From Clostridiales bacterium (GTDB lineage: Bacteria > Bacillota > Clostridia > Saccharofermentanales > Saccharofermentanaceae): a stretch of 64,000 nucleotides of DNA. The translations under genes were made by a program, and so were the position numbers. The first letter of the stretch is position 1. Every line of letters begins with the position of its first letter. Positions 18,196 to 26,577 of this stretch are shown here, in pieces. The stretch covers positions 1 through 64,000 of the forward strand of contig JAFZPX010000044.1 in the NCBI GenBank assembly GCA_017552455.1. Direction: 5' to 3'. A model generated the notes under the pieces. It was given only the letters and a program-made list of their open reading frames with translations, was not told the DNA's origin and did no database searches.

Positions 18196-19280
18196 TAAGA
18201 AGTAGCCTCCCTTATCTGTCTTAATATATCACAGGTTACTTCCGGATTCTCCCATAGCGGGCTGTGCGCGGAATCAGGGATCAGATAGAAACCGGTCTGC
18301 GGTGCAGACAGCTGATTACAGTAGTCCTCAACGAGCGGCCAAGGGCAGTTAAAGTCCTCCTCCCCGCTTATGAAGTATGCAGGGATCTGAAGCTCAGGTA
18401 TAAGTGTTCTGTAATCATAGTCTGTAAGCTCGTCGTTTAATGGTGAGTGATCGTACATCTTAAGTCCACGGATGTAGTTAATCTTCTCCGGAATCGTATA
18501 GCAGTGACAAAGCATGATGGGCATAATGATTCCCTGAAACTCAGTCTGATTCAGTATAGTGCCACCGCCTGCATCATGAAGAAGATCAACAAATTCACGC
18601 CAGGTTGCTGTGCAGCGAACAGTACCATCATCAAGATGCTCTACATAGCTTTCGAGTGTATTAAGAGCACGACTGTCGCCCATTTGAGCAAACTTGTCAG
18701 ACATGTAGTTATACATCGCTGTGTCACGCTCAGTTGAATCAGTAACGACCTGAGCCATGCCGATGTATGCTATGTAATCTTCAGGATACAAAGCCGCAGT
18801 GCGAAGAGCGATATGTGATCCGCCGGAGAAGCCCATAATGTATATCTTCTCCTTGCCGAATCTCTCCTTAAGGTATTGAGTCACTTCATGTGTATCTTCG
18901 ATAAGATTTTCCAAAGTAATGCTGCTTGAATCAAAGCCGCTGTCGTATGCGATACCCATTCCGCGGTAGTCCCAGTAGACCACAGTGAAGTAATCTTCAA
19001 GATTCATATTCTCATAACGATCGGTAAGGAAATAATCATCAGTTCCGGGGCCGCTTGATACAAGAAGCAGAACAGGATTGTCTGTATCGGCGCTGTTAAT
19101 GATCATTCCGTTGGGCGCACCGTTAATGTCCATCAGGAACTTCTCAGACAAACCTCTGGGACCGTCGTATGTTCTGATCTTACCTGAGCTGATAAACGCC
19201 CAGATTCCTAAAACGATCAGTATCAGCGCAAGGATAACCGCCAACACAGTAACAATGATCTTCCCTACTCCACACATCAT
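18195..19280 (-). CDS. Membrane-anchored alpha/beta hydrolase
   Basis: 361 residues. One N-terminal membrane segment (about 7-30) anchors an alpha/beta hydrolase resembling proline iminopeptidases and related esterases: VSSGPGTDD before an oxyanion-like loop, DYRGMG, nucleophile elbow GFSGGS, acid in GEEDFNCP and histidine in SAHSPLWE. The active domain is predicted to face outside the cell. Two adjacent ATGs are possible; the first has the better distance from GAGGTAAG. It forms a two-gene operon with the TetR regulator. The substrate is unknown. Confidence 0.8.
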   Translation of the reverse strand: MMCGVGKIIVTVLAVILALILIVLGIWAFISSGKIRTYDGPRGLSEKFLMDINGAPNGMIINSADTDNPVLLLVSSGPGTDDYFLTDRYENMNLEDYFTVVYWDYRGMGIAYDSGFDSSSITLENLIEDTHEVTQYLKERFGKEKIYIMGFSGGSHIALRTAALYPEDYIAYIGMAQVVTDSTERDTAMYNYMSDKFAQMGDSRALNTLESYVEHLDDGTVRCTATWREFVDLLHDAGGGTILNQTEFQGIIMPIMLCHCYTIPEKINYIRGLKMYDHSPLNDELTDYDYRTLIPELQIPAYFISGEEDFNCPWPLVEDYCNQLSAPQTGFYLIPDSAHSPLWENPEVTCDILRQIREATS

Positions 19281-19290
19281 GCTTACCTCG

Positions 19291-19340
19291 TATCTTTACA
19301 TTGTCAAGATAAGCATAACACATATCTTTACACTGTCAAG
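19291..19340 (-). promoter_or_regulatory. Promoter with two TetR-type operators
   Basis: On the minus strand TTGACA (complement of 19334-19339), a 16-base spacer and an extended -10 TGTTATGCT (hexamer complement of 19312-19317) form a good sigma-A promoter. Two near-palindromes, CTTGACAGTGTAAAG over the -35 box and CTTGACAATGTAAAG just below the -10 box, share 14 of 15 bases. The second is extended to 21 bp by TATCTT/AAGATA arms (19291-19311). Their position fits repression by the TetR gene of the same operon. The upstream copy lies partly in the last codons of the HXXEE gene. Confidence 0.75.
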
Positions 19341-19846
19341 TTGGAGTTAAGTCTCCTGTTAACGTAATGCATGATTCCGTGGGCAACCTTGAAGTTTGCT
19401 ATCATCAAAGCGATTCCGATTACAGTGCATATAACTGTTACTGCTTTAAGCTCCATCAAAGGAATGCATTTGCAGATAACAAGAACACTTATCGGCAGCG
19501 ATATAACGCTTGTGATGAAACACGGGATGTATTTTCTGATATAGATGGTATGGCCGATGTGGATAAAGAAGTGTCCTATCAGCGACAGGAATATACCTAA
19601 CCACAATCCATACAGAATGTTGCACTGGAAATAGTATGCAAGCAGGCTTACTCCGAAGAACGGTATAAACTCCTCGTACACCGCGAGAGTAAATCCCATA
19701 TGAGTAAATCCTTTATATGTATTCATGACCTTCGGGAAGCGGTCAAACAGCCAGGGGTTCTTAGTAAAGAACCATCCGAATCCTGCGATCTCCTCCATAT
19801 CGTGGAAGATAAAGATCAACGGCAAAAGCAATAAGTATTCTCTCAT
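19328..19846 (-). CDS. HXXEE-motif membrane protein
   Basis: 172 residues, starting at MREYLLLLPL after a perfect AAGGAGG. About five membrane segments. The first contains FIFHDMEEIAGFGWFF, the signature of the HXXEE family, whose clustered His/Glu residues suggest a metal-dependent or lipid-related membrane activity that has not been established. A further HFFIHIGH motif adds histidines near the membrane. A palindromic element (19864-19879) shared with the tetR-EFR1 intergenic region lies just upstream of the ribosome site, suggesting control by the second TetR regulator. Confidence 0.75.
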   Translation of the reverse strand: MREYLLLLPLIFIFHDMEEIAGFGWFFTKNPWLFDRFPKVMNTYKGFTHMGFTLAVYEEFIPFFGVSLLAYYFQCNILYGLWLGIFLSLIGHFFIHIGHTIYIRKYIPCFITSVISLPISVLVICKCIPLMELKAVTVICTVIGIALMIANFKVAHGIMHYVNRRLNSNLTV

Positions 19847-19863
19847 AATCAGCCTCCTTAAAT

Positions 19864-19879
19864 GTAACACTTGTGTCAC
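19864..19879 (-). promoter_or_regulatory. Operator-like palindrome upstream of the HXXEE gene
   Basis: The minus strand reads GTGACACAAGTGTTAC. It contains the 11-mer ACAAGTGTTAC found at 22250-22265 and the 8-mer GTGACACA found in the palindrome at 22183-22197. This common content suggests one regulator for all three sites, most simply the TetR encoded at 21617-22165. Confidence 0.5.
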
Positions 19880-19960
19880 TTTTGAAGGCATATTAAAACA
19901 GCCACAAACGAAAGTAAATCAAAAACGAAGAAGATACACAAACTGGTGAAATAGTGTCAC

Positions 19961-21016
19961 TTACAGCCTGACTTTTGCGCCACACGAAGGGCAGTTTATA
20001 ACTCCCGTCTGCTGAGGAAGAATCGATCCGCAGAATGGGCAGGCCTTACGAACGTTAATCTTTGCCCCGGTCATAGCAACTCCGGCCATGCCGGTCACCG
20101 CTCCGGCAGAATTACCTGCGGCTGTATTCATTGCCTTGATGAATCCAAGTGTAGCCAAAGCCTCAAGTGCAGCCGGGTCTTGGCTGAAGATTTTCGCTGA
20201 GTCGAACTGCTCTACACGAGCACGAGAAGCCTCATCCAAAGTAAGATCTGTTAAAGCTATCGACTCAACTACCATTCCCCTGCGCTCGTACCAAAGCTTT
20301 GATACGACTTCATTGACGGCATTCTTAAGTTTGCTCTTATTCGAGATCAGCTGAGGGAAAGGAATCTTATCCCGCGTGGCACAAAGATTAAGCGCTTCCT
20401 CCATGTGATCACAAACTTCACGAATCGGCTGTCCGGGATTTGCAGATGATCCCATTAAATCAAACACACCGATTTCTCTGCCTATACACTTAAAGAATCT
20501 AACCGGATCAACGATTCTGAATGAGAACATTATCATGAATTTGAAATACAGGTTTCCGTAAACAGGATCGGGATACGGGACACTTAAGTATTTATCGCAG
20601 GTCTGATTCATTATCTCAAGACCGTTGACGTAGTAGATCCTCTGATCTGCAACTACTTCTCCCGCGAATTTGAAACGGTTGAAAACATCATTCATGACGC
20701 CCTTTACGTCACCTGAAAAGATGGAAGCTGATGATGAGTTCTTCCATGTATAAACACCGGGCTGGGTAGTACAGTCGGCGATCTTGCCGTTGTCGAGCAT
20801 TAATGCGTATGTTCCCTCAGGAACGATTATCTGAGAGCCGGCAGTAATAACCTCTCCGCAGCCCTGATTGTGGCCTTTATTATTCAGCCTGTATGCCCGC
20901 TTAATAAGAACCCGCTGACCTAACGAATCAGTTCGGAACGTCTCGATAAACTGATCGTTAAGTACCGAATTGGTTGAATCTGCTAAAGTTCCAATAATGT
21001 TGCTGACAAATCCCAT
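19961..21016 (-). CDS. SPFH-domain protein with C-terminal zinc ribbon (YdjI-like)
   Basis: 351 residues related to the SPFH/'virion core' group that includes Bacillus YdjI. The SPFH-like part (about 25-270) has VLIKRAYRLNNKG, QIIVPEGTYALML, GLEIMNQTCD and FSFRIVDPVRFF; a Gly/Ala-rich stretch near 295-320 is followed by a zinc ribbon, CPFCG (from 326) and CPSCG (from 342). Such proteins form oligomers near membranes and often accompany envelope-stress genes. A perfect TATAAT ends only six bases before the ATG and there is no ribosome site, suggesting a leaderless or nearly leaderless message. Confidence 0.8.
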   Translation of the reverse strand: MGFVSNIIGTLADSTNSVLNDQFIETFRTDSLGQRVLIKRAYRLNNKGHNQGCGEVITAGSQIIVPEGTYALMLDNGKIADCTTQPGVYTWKNSSSASIFSGDVKGVMNDVFNRFKFAGEVVADQRIYYVNGLEIMNQTCDKYLSVPYPDPVYGNLYFKFMIMFSFRIVDPVRFFKCIGREIGVFDLMGSSANPGQPIREVCDHMEEALNLCATRDKIPFPQLISNKSKLKNAVNEVVSKLWYERRGMVVESIALTDLTLDEASRARVEQFDSAKIFSQDPAALEALATLGFIKAMNTAAGNSAGAVTGMAGVAMTGAKINVRKACPFCGSILPQQTGVINCPSCGAKVRL

Positions 21017-21049
21017 ATCAGGATTATATCATTCTGCTTTGATGAATAA

Positions 21050-21550
21050 TCAGCGGGATGCGGCGCTGACTACTACAATCCTGCCGGTATCAGGATTTGC
21101 AAGAACCGCGCAGAATACATTAGCGTGGTCATAGTAGATTATTAAGTAATCGTCGATGTCATCATCGATGACATACCCCATGGTGTAATAATCCGGGAAG
21201 CCCACTTCAGATACTCTTTTTCCGACTTTATCATGTCCCGTACCATAGGGAGACATTTCAACGTCATTTAATGAGTTCACATAATTATCATAATCATCAC
21301 CATTGAGTGTAAAGGCTGCACAACATTGAGCCCCAACGCTATACCTTAAGTTTGAATAACGAAAGTCCTGAGCTCCCTCAGGCAATTCTTCCAGGCGGTA
21401 AGTTCCACCATAGCCTTGATACCTTGCAAAGTCATTTCCGCGAGAGCCTTTAATAAACAAAAAGCAAAAGCCGGCCACAACTAACACGAGGCCCAGCACA
21501 ATGCATCCAAGTACAATGAGAACTCTCCATGCGTTACTCTTCTTATTCAT
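21050..21550 (-). CDS. Unknown protein with one N-terminal membrane anchor
   Basis: 166 residues: a basic N-terminus (MNKKSNAWR), one long hydrophobic segment (about 9-33) and an extracytoplasmic domain of about 130 residues with RYQGYGGTYRLEELPEG and DDDIDDYLIIYYDH. No lipobox Cys is placed correctly, so this is an anchor rather than a lipoprotein signal. I recognise no family. It lies 34 bases before the SPFH gene and is preceded by AAGGGG. Confidence 0.5.
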   Translation of the reverse strand: MNKKSNAWRVLIVLGCIVLGLVLVVAGFCFLFIKGSRGNDFARYQGYGGTYRLEELPEGAQDFRYSNLRYSVGAQCCAAFTLNGDDYDNYVNSLNDVEMSPYGTGHDKVGKRVSEVGFPDYYTMGYVIDDDIDDYLIIYYDHANVFCAVLANPDTGRIVVVSAASR

Positions 21551-21616
21551 TCATCTACCCCTTTTCCCATGCGTGATTATCACAATTATTCCGAACTAAT
21601 AATAACACAGTCCAGA

Positions 21617-22165
21617 CTACATTTCTGAACTGAATCCTTCACGCAGACATAGAATTAGTGTTGATGAAGGAATACTCATTCCGCCCTCTATCCATTTGAT
21701 GAGCATTGAGTTCATGCCTCCAATACTGTAAGCAAGAAGATATGGGAGCTGATCTTTATAATGATCCGCGATATCAGCGGTTCTTACGGATCTGAACACT
21801 TCGAATGATCTGTCATATGACTCTTCAAAAAGTTGCGGCAGAAGATTGCTTCGTTTCATCAGATTCAGCGTTTCTGCATGCTTTTCCCAAAAATCGAAAA
21901 AGCATTGTACTACATCCCAGTAATTGTGTACTCCGTTTTCCGTTATTGAAGATAAACACTCCAGATATAGTGAATCAAACAGATGCTTTAAGATCTCATC
22001 TTTATCGCGGAAATGCCTGTAGAAAGTCTTTCTTGATATCCGGGCTTCCTGCGTGATCTGGGTTACCGTGATCTCTTTATAGTCATAGGTATTCATTACC
22101 TTGAGCATAGCCTCGGCAATTTTCTTCTTCGATTGTTCGGCAATAAGACCATTTGTATTGTTCAT
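21617..22165 (-). CDS. TetR/AcrR-family transcriptional regulator
   Basis: 182 residues. The N-terminal helix-turn-helix shows KKKIAEAMLKVMN, ITVTQITQEARISRKTFYRH and FRDKDEILKHLF, a clear TetR fold. The C-terminal domain includes LLAYSIGGMNSMLIKWIEGG, like the DhaS/YfiR-type TetR group. It diverges from the EFR1 gene; a perfect 15-bp palindrome in the shared intergenic region is the likely operator. Control of the divergent ferredoxin-flavodoxin gene and of the HXXEE gene is inferred from shared sites. Confidence 0.85.
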   Translation of the reverse strand: MNNTNGLIAEQSKKKIAEAMLKVMNTYDYKEITVTQITQEARISRKTFYRHFRDKDEILKHLFDSLYLECLSSITENGVHNYWDVVQCFFDFWEKHAETLNLMKRSNLLPQLFEESYDRSFEVFRSVRTADIADHYKDQLPYLLAYSIGGMNSMLIKWIEGGMSIPSSTLILCLREGFSSEM

Positions 22166-22182
22166 GAGTAACAGATCTCCTG

Positions 22183-22197
22183 AATGTGTGACACATT
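22183..22197. promoter_or_regulatory. Perfect palindromic operator between tetR and the EFR1 gene
   Basis: AATGTGTGACACATT is an exact inverted repeat about one central base, 18 bases upstream of the tetR start. The position suits autorepression. Confidence 0.65.
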
Positions 22198-22208
22198 AGC
22201 TTTTTTGC

Positions 22209-22265
22209 TTGCTATCGTTTACAACGCAATTCTATAATAACCCCGAAGAGGTTACAAGTGTTACC
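22209..22265 (+). promoter_or_regulatory. EFR1 gene promoter with downstream operator-like site
   Basis: TTGCTA (22209-22214), an 18-base spacer and TATAAT (22233-22238) form a promoter. GGTTACAAGTGTTACC (22250-22265) lies about where transcription starts, ahead of the AAAGGAG ribosome site, and shares 11 bases with the element upstream of the HXXEE gene. Confidence 0.55.
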
Positions 22266-22282
22266 CTTAAAGGAGACGATTA

Positions 22283-23101
22283 ATGAAAAAAGTTATTTAC
22301 TGCTTCAGCGGAACGGGAAACAGTCTGCGGGCTGCAAGGATCATAGCAGATGAGTTAAAGGATACCGAGATAGTAAATGTCAGAAAGGATCCTTCGGAAT
22401 ACAGCGCAGAGGACGCAGAAGTCATCGGTTTTGTATGTCCGGTTTATGAGTGGGATATACCAGGAAGAATGAAGGCTTTTATCTCAGAGCTTGCTGTAAA
22501 TCCCAATGCCTTTATCTTTATGGTTGCAACATACATAGCTGTTCACGGAAAAGCATTTGAGACTGTGGAAGACATTCTATCATCTAAAGGTGCTCATCTA
22601 AGATATGCGCGTTCTATAAGGTGCGTTGCAAGCCAGTGCATTGCATATCCGCCTTTTCCGCCTGAGAAGTTCATGCTCCCTTTGATGGAGAAAAGTATGT
22701 GCAAGACTGCCCGTGAGATATCCGAAAGGAAAACAAGAAAGTATCCGCATATGTCTTCCGTAACAAGAAAACTGTTCCCCAAGATGATGGTTCCGTATCT
22801 CAATGTCGAACATGAATACGACAAGGGTTTTTACACAGACAGCAGATGCACCGGGTGCTCTACCTGCGCAAAGGTCTGTCCTACAAAGAACATAACGATC
22901 GAGAACAGACGGCCGAAATGGAATCACTATTGTCACGGATGCAATGCATGTGTGGTTTATTGTCCCGCAAAGGCGATACAGTTTAAGACGCCTGAAGCAT
23001 ACGTTGAACTCGGAACACTGATATCAAAGAAACTCAGATTGCCTGAAAAGCGAAAACGTTACCACAACCCGAACATAACGGCACGTGATCTGATGGAGTA
23101 A
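22283..23101 (+). CDS. EFR1-family flavodoxin-ferredoxin fusion protein
   Basis: 272 residues. The N-terminal flavodoxin-like part has the FMN-loop motif FSGTGNS at 9-15 and CPVYEWDIPG; the C-terminal part carries two 4Fe-4S ferredoxin motifs, CTGCSTCAKVCP and CHGCNACVVYCP. This architecture defines the EFR1 family of predicted electron carriers common in anaerobic Clostridia. The redox partner is unknown. The ATG is preceded by AAAGGAG. It is the first gene of a short plus-strand unit with the hydrolase that follows, and is probably controlled by the divergent TetR. Confidence 0.88.
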   Translation: MKKVIYCFSGTGNSLRAARIIADELKDTEIVNVRKDPSEYSAEDAEVIGFVCPVYEWDIPGRMKAFISELAVNPNAFIFMVATYIAVHGKAFETVEDILSSKGAHLRYARSIRCVASQCIAYPPFPPEKFMLPLMEKSMCKTAREISERKTRKYPHMSSVTRKLFPKMMVPYLNVEHEYDKGFYTDSRCTGCSTCAKVCPTKNITIENRRPKWNHYCHGCNACVVYCPAKAIQFKTPEAYVELGTLISKKLRLPEKRKRYHNPNITARDLME

Positions 23102-23133
23102 AGAATGTCAGATATAACAGGAGTAGCGATACG

Positions 23134-24264
23134 ATGGAAATTAAGAGATACAAAAAAGTTAACAGCATCAAGCAATTCAATTTCCAGATCAACAGAGTGT
23201 TGACTTATGGAAAAGATGCTTGTGACGAAGAGCTGGTTATCAAGCATTTGTCAGGTGTTAGTACATTAGAAGAATGGTACGAGGCATGGACCAGATTATC
23301 AGCTATAGCTATCGATAGTAACAAGTATATGCATGCTGCTTACTATGACAGAATGGCAGAGTTTTTTCTAAAGCAAAATGATAGCAGAAAGCCGGACTTA
23401 TACTATAAATGCATTGGAGAATTTCATAAGGCGTTTGAGCAGTCAGGCATAGAGTATAAGACATATGAAGTTCCCTTTGAGAATGGGTTCCTTAAGTGTA
23501 TTCGAATGACACCGGAGAATTACAAACAGACTGTGCTTGTTTGTGGCGGATATGATTCTTTTATAGAAGAATTCGTGCTTCAGGTGCACAAATTTGTTCA
23601 AAAGGGATTTGACGTAATTCTTATGGAAGGACCGGGCCAAGGAGATTGCGTATGGCAAAGAATATACTTTAATGAGTGCTTTGAAATCCCGGTAGCATCC
23701 GTTCTCGATTACTTTGGTGTCACTTCCTGTACGATGGTGGGAATATCATGGGGCGGGTACTTTGCCTTGAGGGCAGCAGCTTTCGAGAAGAGGATTAAGC
23801 GTGTAGTTGCATATGATGCCATGGACGATGGATTGGAAGTAATGACTAACATTTTCCCCAGCCTTATATGCTGGTATGTCCGCAAGCTCGTTAAGAACGA
23901 GAATGAGGCGAAGCTTAATAGCTTTTTGCCCAGAATAGCGAAAAAGAGTTTATTGGCAGATTGGATGCTGGCTCAAGGGCAGTTTATTACGGGCACAGAT
24001 TCATTTCTTGCAATGTATAAATCTCTAAGCAGGCACAACTTGAGAAGTCTGTACGGGAAAATTGATCAAGACGTTCTTTTACTTGCGGGAGAAAAAGATC
24101 ATTATATTCCGATGTGTCAGTTTGAAAGATGCAAAGAAAGGATCACAAACGCAAAATCTATCACTTCGCGTTGCTTTACTATAGAGGAAGGCGGAGAACA
24201 GCACTGCCAAATAGGAAATCATGGCATAGCTGTCGATACAATTCTTGATTGGATTGAAACGTAA
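23134..24264 (+). CDS. Alpha/beta hydrolase, FrsA/dienelactone-hydrolase-like
   Basis: 376 residues. A helical N-terminal region (about 1-105) is followed by an alpha/beta hydrolase: VLVCGGYDSF, LMEGPGQGD, nucleophile elbow GISWGG, acid loop AGEKDHYIP and histidine in GEQHCQIGN. The layout resembles bacterial FrsA/esterase-lid proteins that act on small esters or amides. It is noticeably more AT-rich than its neighbours, which may indicate later acquisition. The only ribosome-like site, AGGAG, is about ten bases from the ATG. It lies 32 bases after the EFR1 gene and ends at a strong hairpin. Confidence 0.78.
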   Translation: MEIKRYKKVNSIKQFNFQINRVLTYGKDACDEELVIKHLSGVSTLEEWYEAWTRLSAIAIDSNKYMHAAYYDRMAEFFLKQNDSRKPDLYYKCIGEFHKAFEQSGIEYKTYEVPFENGFLKCIRMTPENYKQTVLVCGGYDSFIEEFVLQVHKFVQKGFDVILMEGPGQGDCVWQRIYFNECFEIPVASVLDYFGVTSCTMVGISWGGYFALRAAAFEKRIKRVVAYDAMDDGLEVMTNIFPSLICWYVRKLVKNENEAKLNSFLPRIAKKSLLADWMLAQGQFITGTDSFLAMYKSLSRHNLRSLYGKIDQDVLLLAGEKDHYIPMCQFERCKERITNAKSITSRCFTIEEGGEQHCQIGNHGIAVDTILDWIET

Positions 24265-24270
24265 TAAAAA

Positions 24271-24299
24271 GGTGAATCGAGATAATCGATTCACCTTTT
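24271..24299. terminator. Rho-independent hairpin, probably bidirectional
   Basis: GGTGAATCGA (24271-24280) and its exact complement TCGATTCACC (24286-24295) flank a five-base loop, with TTTT after the stem on the plus strand and AAAAA before it. It can end both the hydrolase transcript and the tRNA transcript coming from the opposite side. Confidence 0.85.
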
Positions 24300-24301
24300 C
24301 T

Positions 24302-24384
24302 TGGTGCGGGTGACAGGGGTCGAACCTGCACGATCGCTCACCAGAACCTAAATCTGGCATGTCTGCCAATTCCATCACACCCGC
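24302..24384 (-). tRNA. tRNA-Leu, anticodon TAG
   Basis: Acceptor arms GCGGGTG and CACCCGC pair exactly, followed by A-CCA encoded in the gene. The anticodon stem CCAGA/TCTGG encloses TTTAGGT, giving anticodon TAG for CTA and related leucine codons. The T-arm reads CAGGTTCGACCCCTG, and the long variable arm marks a class II (Leu-type) tRNA. Confidence 0.95.
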
Positions 24385-24411
24385 GAGCTTAATTGGTTAA
24401 TAAGCTTAATA

Positions 24412-24440
24412 ATTATAGAAATCAATCACCCATTATGCAA
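24412..24440 (-). promoter_or_regulatory. Promoter of tRNA-Leu
   Basis: The minus strand has TTGCAT (complement of 24435-24440), exactly 17 bases, and TATAAT (complement of 24412-24417), 27 bases before the mature 5' end. This is a good sigma-A match. Confidence 0.7.
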
Positions 24441-24450
24441 TGCCTTGTGA

Positions 24451-25200
24451 TTAAGAGACGATAATATCGCACTTATCAGGCCATGCGCGGCATACAAGCT
24501 TAAGACCGTATTTTCTTGCAAGCTCTGCCGACTCCTTAGTAGGCACAGACTTAGATACAAGAACCGGAACGCCTGCTGCTATCACCTTCTCAACCATATC
24601 GACCGGAACACGTCCTGATATAAAGAGCATACAGTCAGCCAAAGAGATGCGATTAAAAAGCGCATAACCCACGACTTTATCTACTGCATTATGTCTTCCG
24701 ATATCTTCACTCATGAACAGTGTCTTACCGCAAGAAGCAAGGATGCAAACGTGATTGCCCTTTGTAGCATCATGTAGCTTCGAGCCCTTTGCAAACTCCG
24801 ATGTAAGACCGAACACATACTCAGGAACTATCTTCACATCAGGAAGGTGCTGAAGACTTTCTGCATTAAGGTTGGTCATATAGACCTTGTTTCCTGTACA
24901 ACAGGTCTTATCTGTATTGATCCTGTCTTCGAGCTTTACCTCATTATTCAGAAATACTCTTACCGAAGTTTTCTCACTGCAAAACACCATTTTATCCACA
25001 TCATCAGCACTTCTGATAAACCCGTCAGTCAGAAGCCTGCCCATGACAAGCTCATCAAGATTCTCAGCCGTACACACAAGCTTCAACGAAGGCTGCCCGT
25101 TAATGATCACATTAAGAACATGCTCCGAGATAACATCGAGTGTCCCCGATTCAGTCTTACCGTCAGGATATAAAACAGTTGTCGTCAGATTATCGGTCAT
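24451..25200 (-). CDS. fdhD: Formate dehydrogenase accessory sulfurtransferase FdhD
   Basis: FdhD carries sulfur from a cysteine desulfurase to the molybdenum or tungsten cofactor of formate dehydrogenase. The 249-residue protein shows DKTCCTGNK (the flexible Cys loop), ILASCGKTLFMSEDIGRHNAVDKV, LFISGRVPVDMVEK and GVPVLVSKSVPTKESAELA, all typical. No formate dehydrogenase or cofactor genes are visible in the window, so it stands alone here. A TATAAT ends ten bases before the ATG and no ribosome site is present, so the message would have a leader of only a few bases. Confidence 0.93.
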   Translation of the reverse strand: MTDNLTTTVLYPDGKTESGTLDVISEHVLNVIINGQPSLKLVCTAENLDELVMGRLLTDGFIRSADDVDKMVFCSEKTSVRVFLNNEVKLEDRINTDKTCCTGNKVYMTNLNAESLQHLPDVKIVPEYVFGLTSEFAKGSKLHDATKGNHVCILASCGKTLFMSEDIGRHNAVDKVVGYALFNRISLADCMLFISGRVPVDMVEKVIAAGVPVLVSKSVPTKESAELARKYGLKLVCRAWPDKCDIIVS

Positions 25201-25251
25201 AAACTAATTAATTATAACAAGAATTTTATCCCGTTTTAAACGCCGGGGAAA

Positions 25252-25971
25252 CTACCAGCCGCGCTCGTAATAGATATAGATCCACGGGGGAAGTTCGCGG
25301 TCGGACATCGTATCTGAAGGTCCGTGACTTCCGCGGAAAGTAACTGTAATAAACTCTGTCTGACCCGCTTCAAGGTAGAACACCTTAGACTCACCGCGAT
25401 CATTGACTGCATCAAGATGAGAATCCGACAGCAGTTCGCCTACATCAGCTTCAGCTGCAACAGCATCGATGGTAAACCATACATCCTCATCGAAATCATT
25501 AGTCACTCGAAGCTTACAGGTAATGTAAACATAATCGCCGTCTACCGTAAAACCGCTTAAGTAAGATCCCGTAGTGTCGATACATACAGAACCGCTTGTT
25601 ACATTGAACCCGCCGTCATAAAGTTCTACTCTGGCGAGCTCTATACTGTCGTGCGTAAGGCCTTCCCATACTGCCCTGAAAGAATCATTCGTCTCCCATT
25701 CAATATTGAAGTCGGTGTTATATGTGCATTGGGTATCCTCTATCATCGTGCAGGAATCAGGCTCATCATCGCCTACATTCGCGAATCCGTTCTCCGCATA
25801 CTCGACGCACAGATACGTCTCACCTGCAGTCGCACCGCCGCTCCAGTCGACAACATCGACCTGGTAATCACCAGTCGGCGACTGAACAATATCGCGAATG
25901 CGCCCCGGCGAATCACTACACGCCGTGAGCATCATCGCAGATAGAATTAACAAAGCAATTATTCTCTTCAT
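25252..25971 (-). CDS. Unknown lipoprotein
   Basis: 239 residues. The N-terminus MKRIIALLILSAMMLTACSD is a clear lipoprotein signal with lipobox LTAC. The next stretch, QSPTGDYQVDVVDWSGGATA, resembles the start of DUF5412-type proteins; the rest is beta-rich and acidic (VNDRGESKVFYLEAGQTEF). Predicted location is the outer face of the membrane. TATAAT (complement of 25978-25983) lies exactly six bases before the ATG with no ribosome site, the same arrangement as the SPFH gene. Confidence 0.65.
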   Translation of the reverse strand: MKRIIALLILSAMMLTACSDSPGRIRDIVQSPTGDYQVDVVDWSGGATAGETYLCVEYAENGFANVGDDEPDSCTMIEDTQCTYNTDFNIEWETNDSFRAVWEGLTHDSIELARVELYDGGFNVTSGSVCIDTTGSYLSGFTVDGDYVYITCKLRVTNDFDEDVWFTIDAVAAEADVGELLSDSHLDAVNDRGESKVFYLEAGQTEFITVTFRGSHGPSDTMSDRELPPWIYIYYERGW

Positions 25972-26076
25972 GCTTCAATTATAATACATGCTCCACATAG
26001 ATTTCAGAAACGAATTATATGGTCGTTTCAACCAACACCCGTTAAGCCAAGTGTCGCCAAAGCACAAGATCAGCAT

Positions 26077-26104
26077 AAAAAAGCCCGATCATTGCTGACC
26101 GGGC
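26077..26104 (-). terminator. Terminator of the aspS-lepB-lepA-lipoprotein operon
   Basis: On the minus strand GCCCGGTCA and TGATCGGGC pair with one mismatch around a four-base loop and are followed by TTTTTT. It lies 25 bases past the lipoprotein stop. Confidence 0.85.
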
Positions 26105-26128
26105 CTCGTGTTCAGTGTGGTTTATTTA

Positions 26129-26557
26129 TCACTCGAACAGCTGCAGATGAGAAGCCTCAACTACTCTCTGATCGTCGAGGATCAGGTAGTTGCCGTCCTC
26201 GGCAACTGCATTAACGATGCTGCCCTGAACGAGGTCACCGCCTGATGTCTGAACATCATTACCGGACCATGTGATGCAGTCCTCGATAACCTCATACATA
26301 ACAGGCTCAGAGAACTCTGTGTATGCATCCTGGTTAAGCGGTACGCCTGTAGGGAAAGCGCCTGTACCTGCATCAGCAGCCTGTGTATCATTTGCAAGGA
26401 TAGGTGCGAGAGGCTCTTCTGTAGCAACAGGTGCCTGTGTCTGAACAACCTGAGCCTGTGTCTCTACAGCCTGTGTCTCCTGCTCTTCTTCACCGCCGCA
26501 GCCTGCAACTGCAATTGCTGCAACGATAGCCATTGTCAAAAGGATCTTTTTCTTCAT
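26129..26557 (-). CDS. Small secreted lipoprotein
   Basis: 142 residues. Signal MKKKILLTMAIVAAIAVAGC ends at a lipobox Cys, followed by a Gln/Thr/Ala/Val-rich tether (QAQVVQTQAPVATEEP) of about 35 residues and a C-terminal domain of about 60 residues (VIEDCITWSGNDVQTSGGD, YLILDDQRVVEASHLQLFE) that may be a small SH3-like or wall-associated fold. It is the last gene of the aspS-lepB-lepA operon, 20 bases after lepA, and precedes the terminator. GGAAGGAA lies before the start. Function is unknown. Confidence 0.65.
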   Translation of the reverse strand: MKKKILLTMAIVAAIAVAGCGGEEEQETQAVETQAQVVQTQAPVATEEPLAPILANDTQAADAGTGAFPTGVPLNQDAYTEFSEPVMYEVIEDCITWSGNDVQTSGGDLVQGSIVNAVAEDGNYLILDDQRVVEASHLQLFE

Positions 26558-26577
26558 TTTCTATTCCTTCCTCTTAC

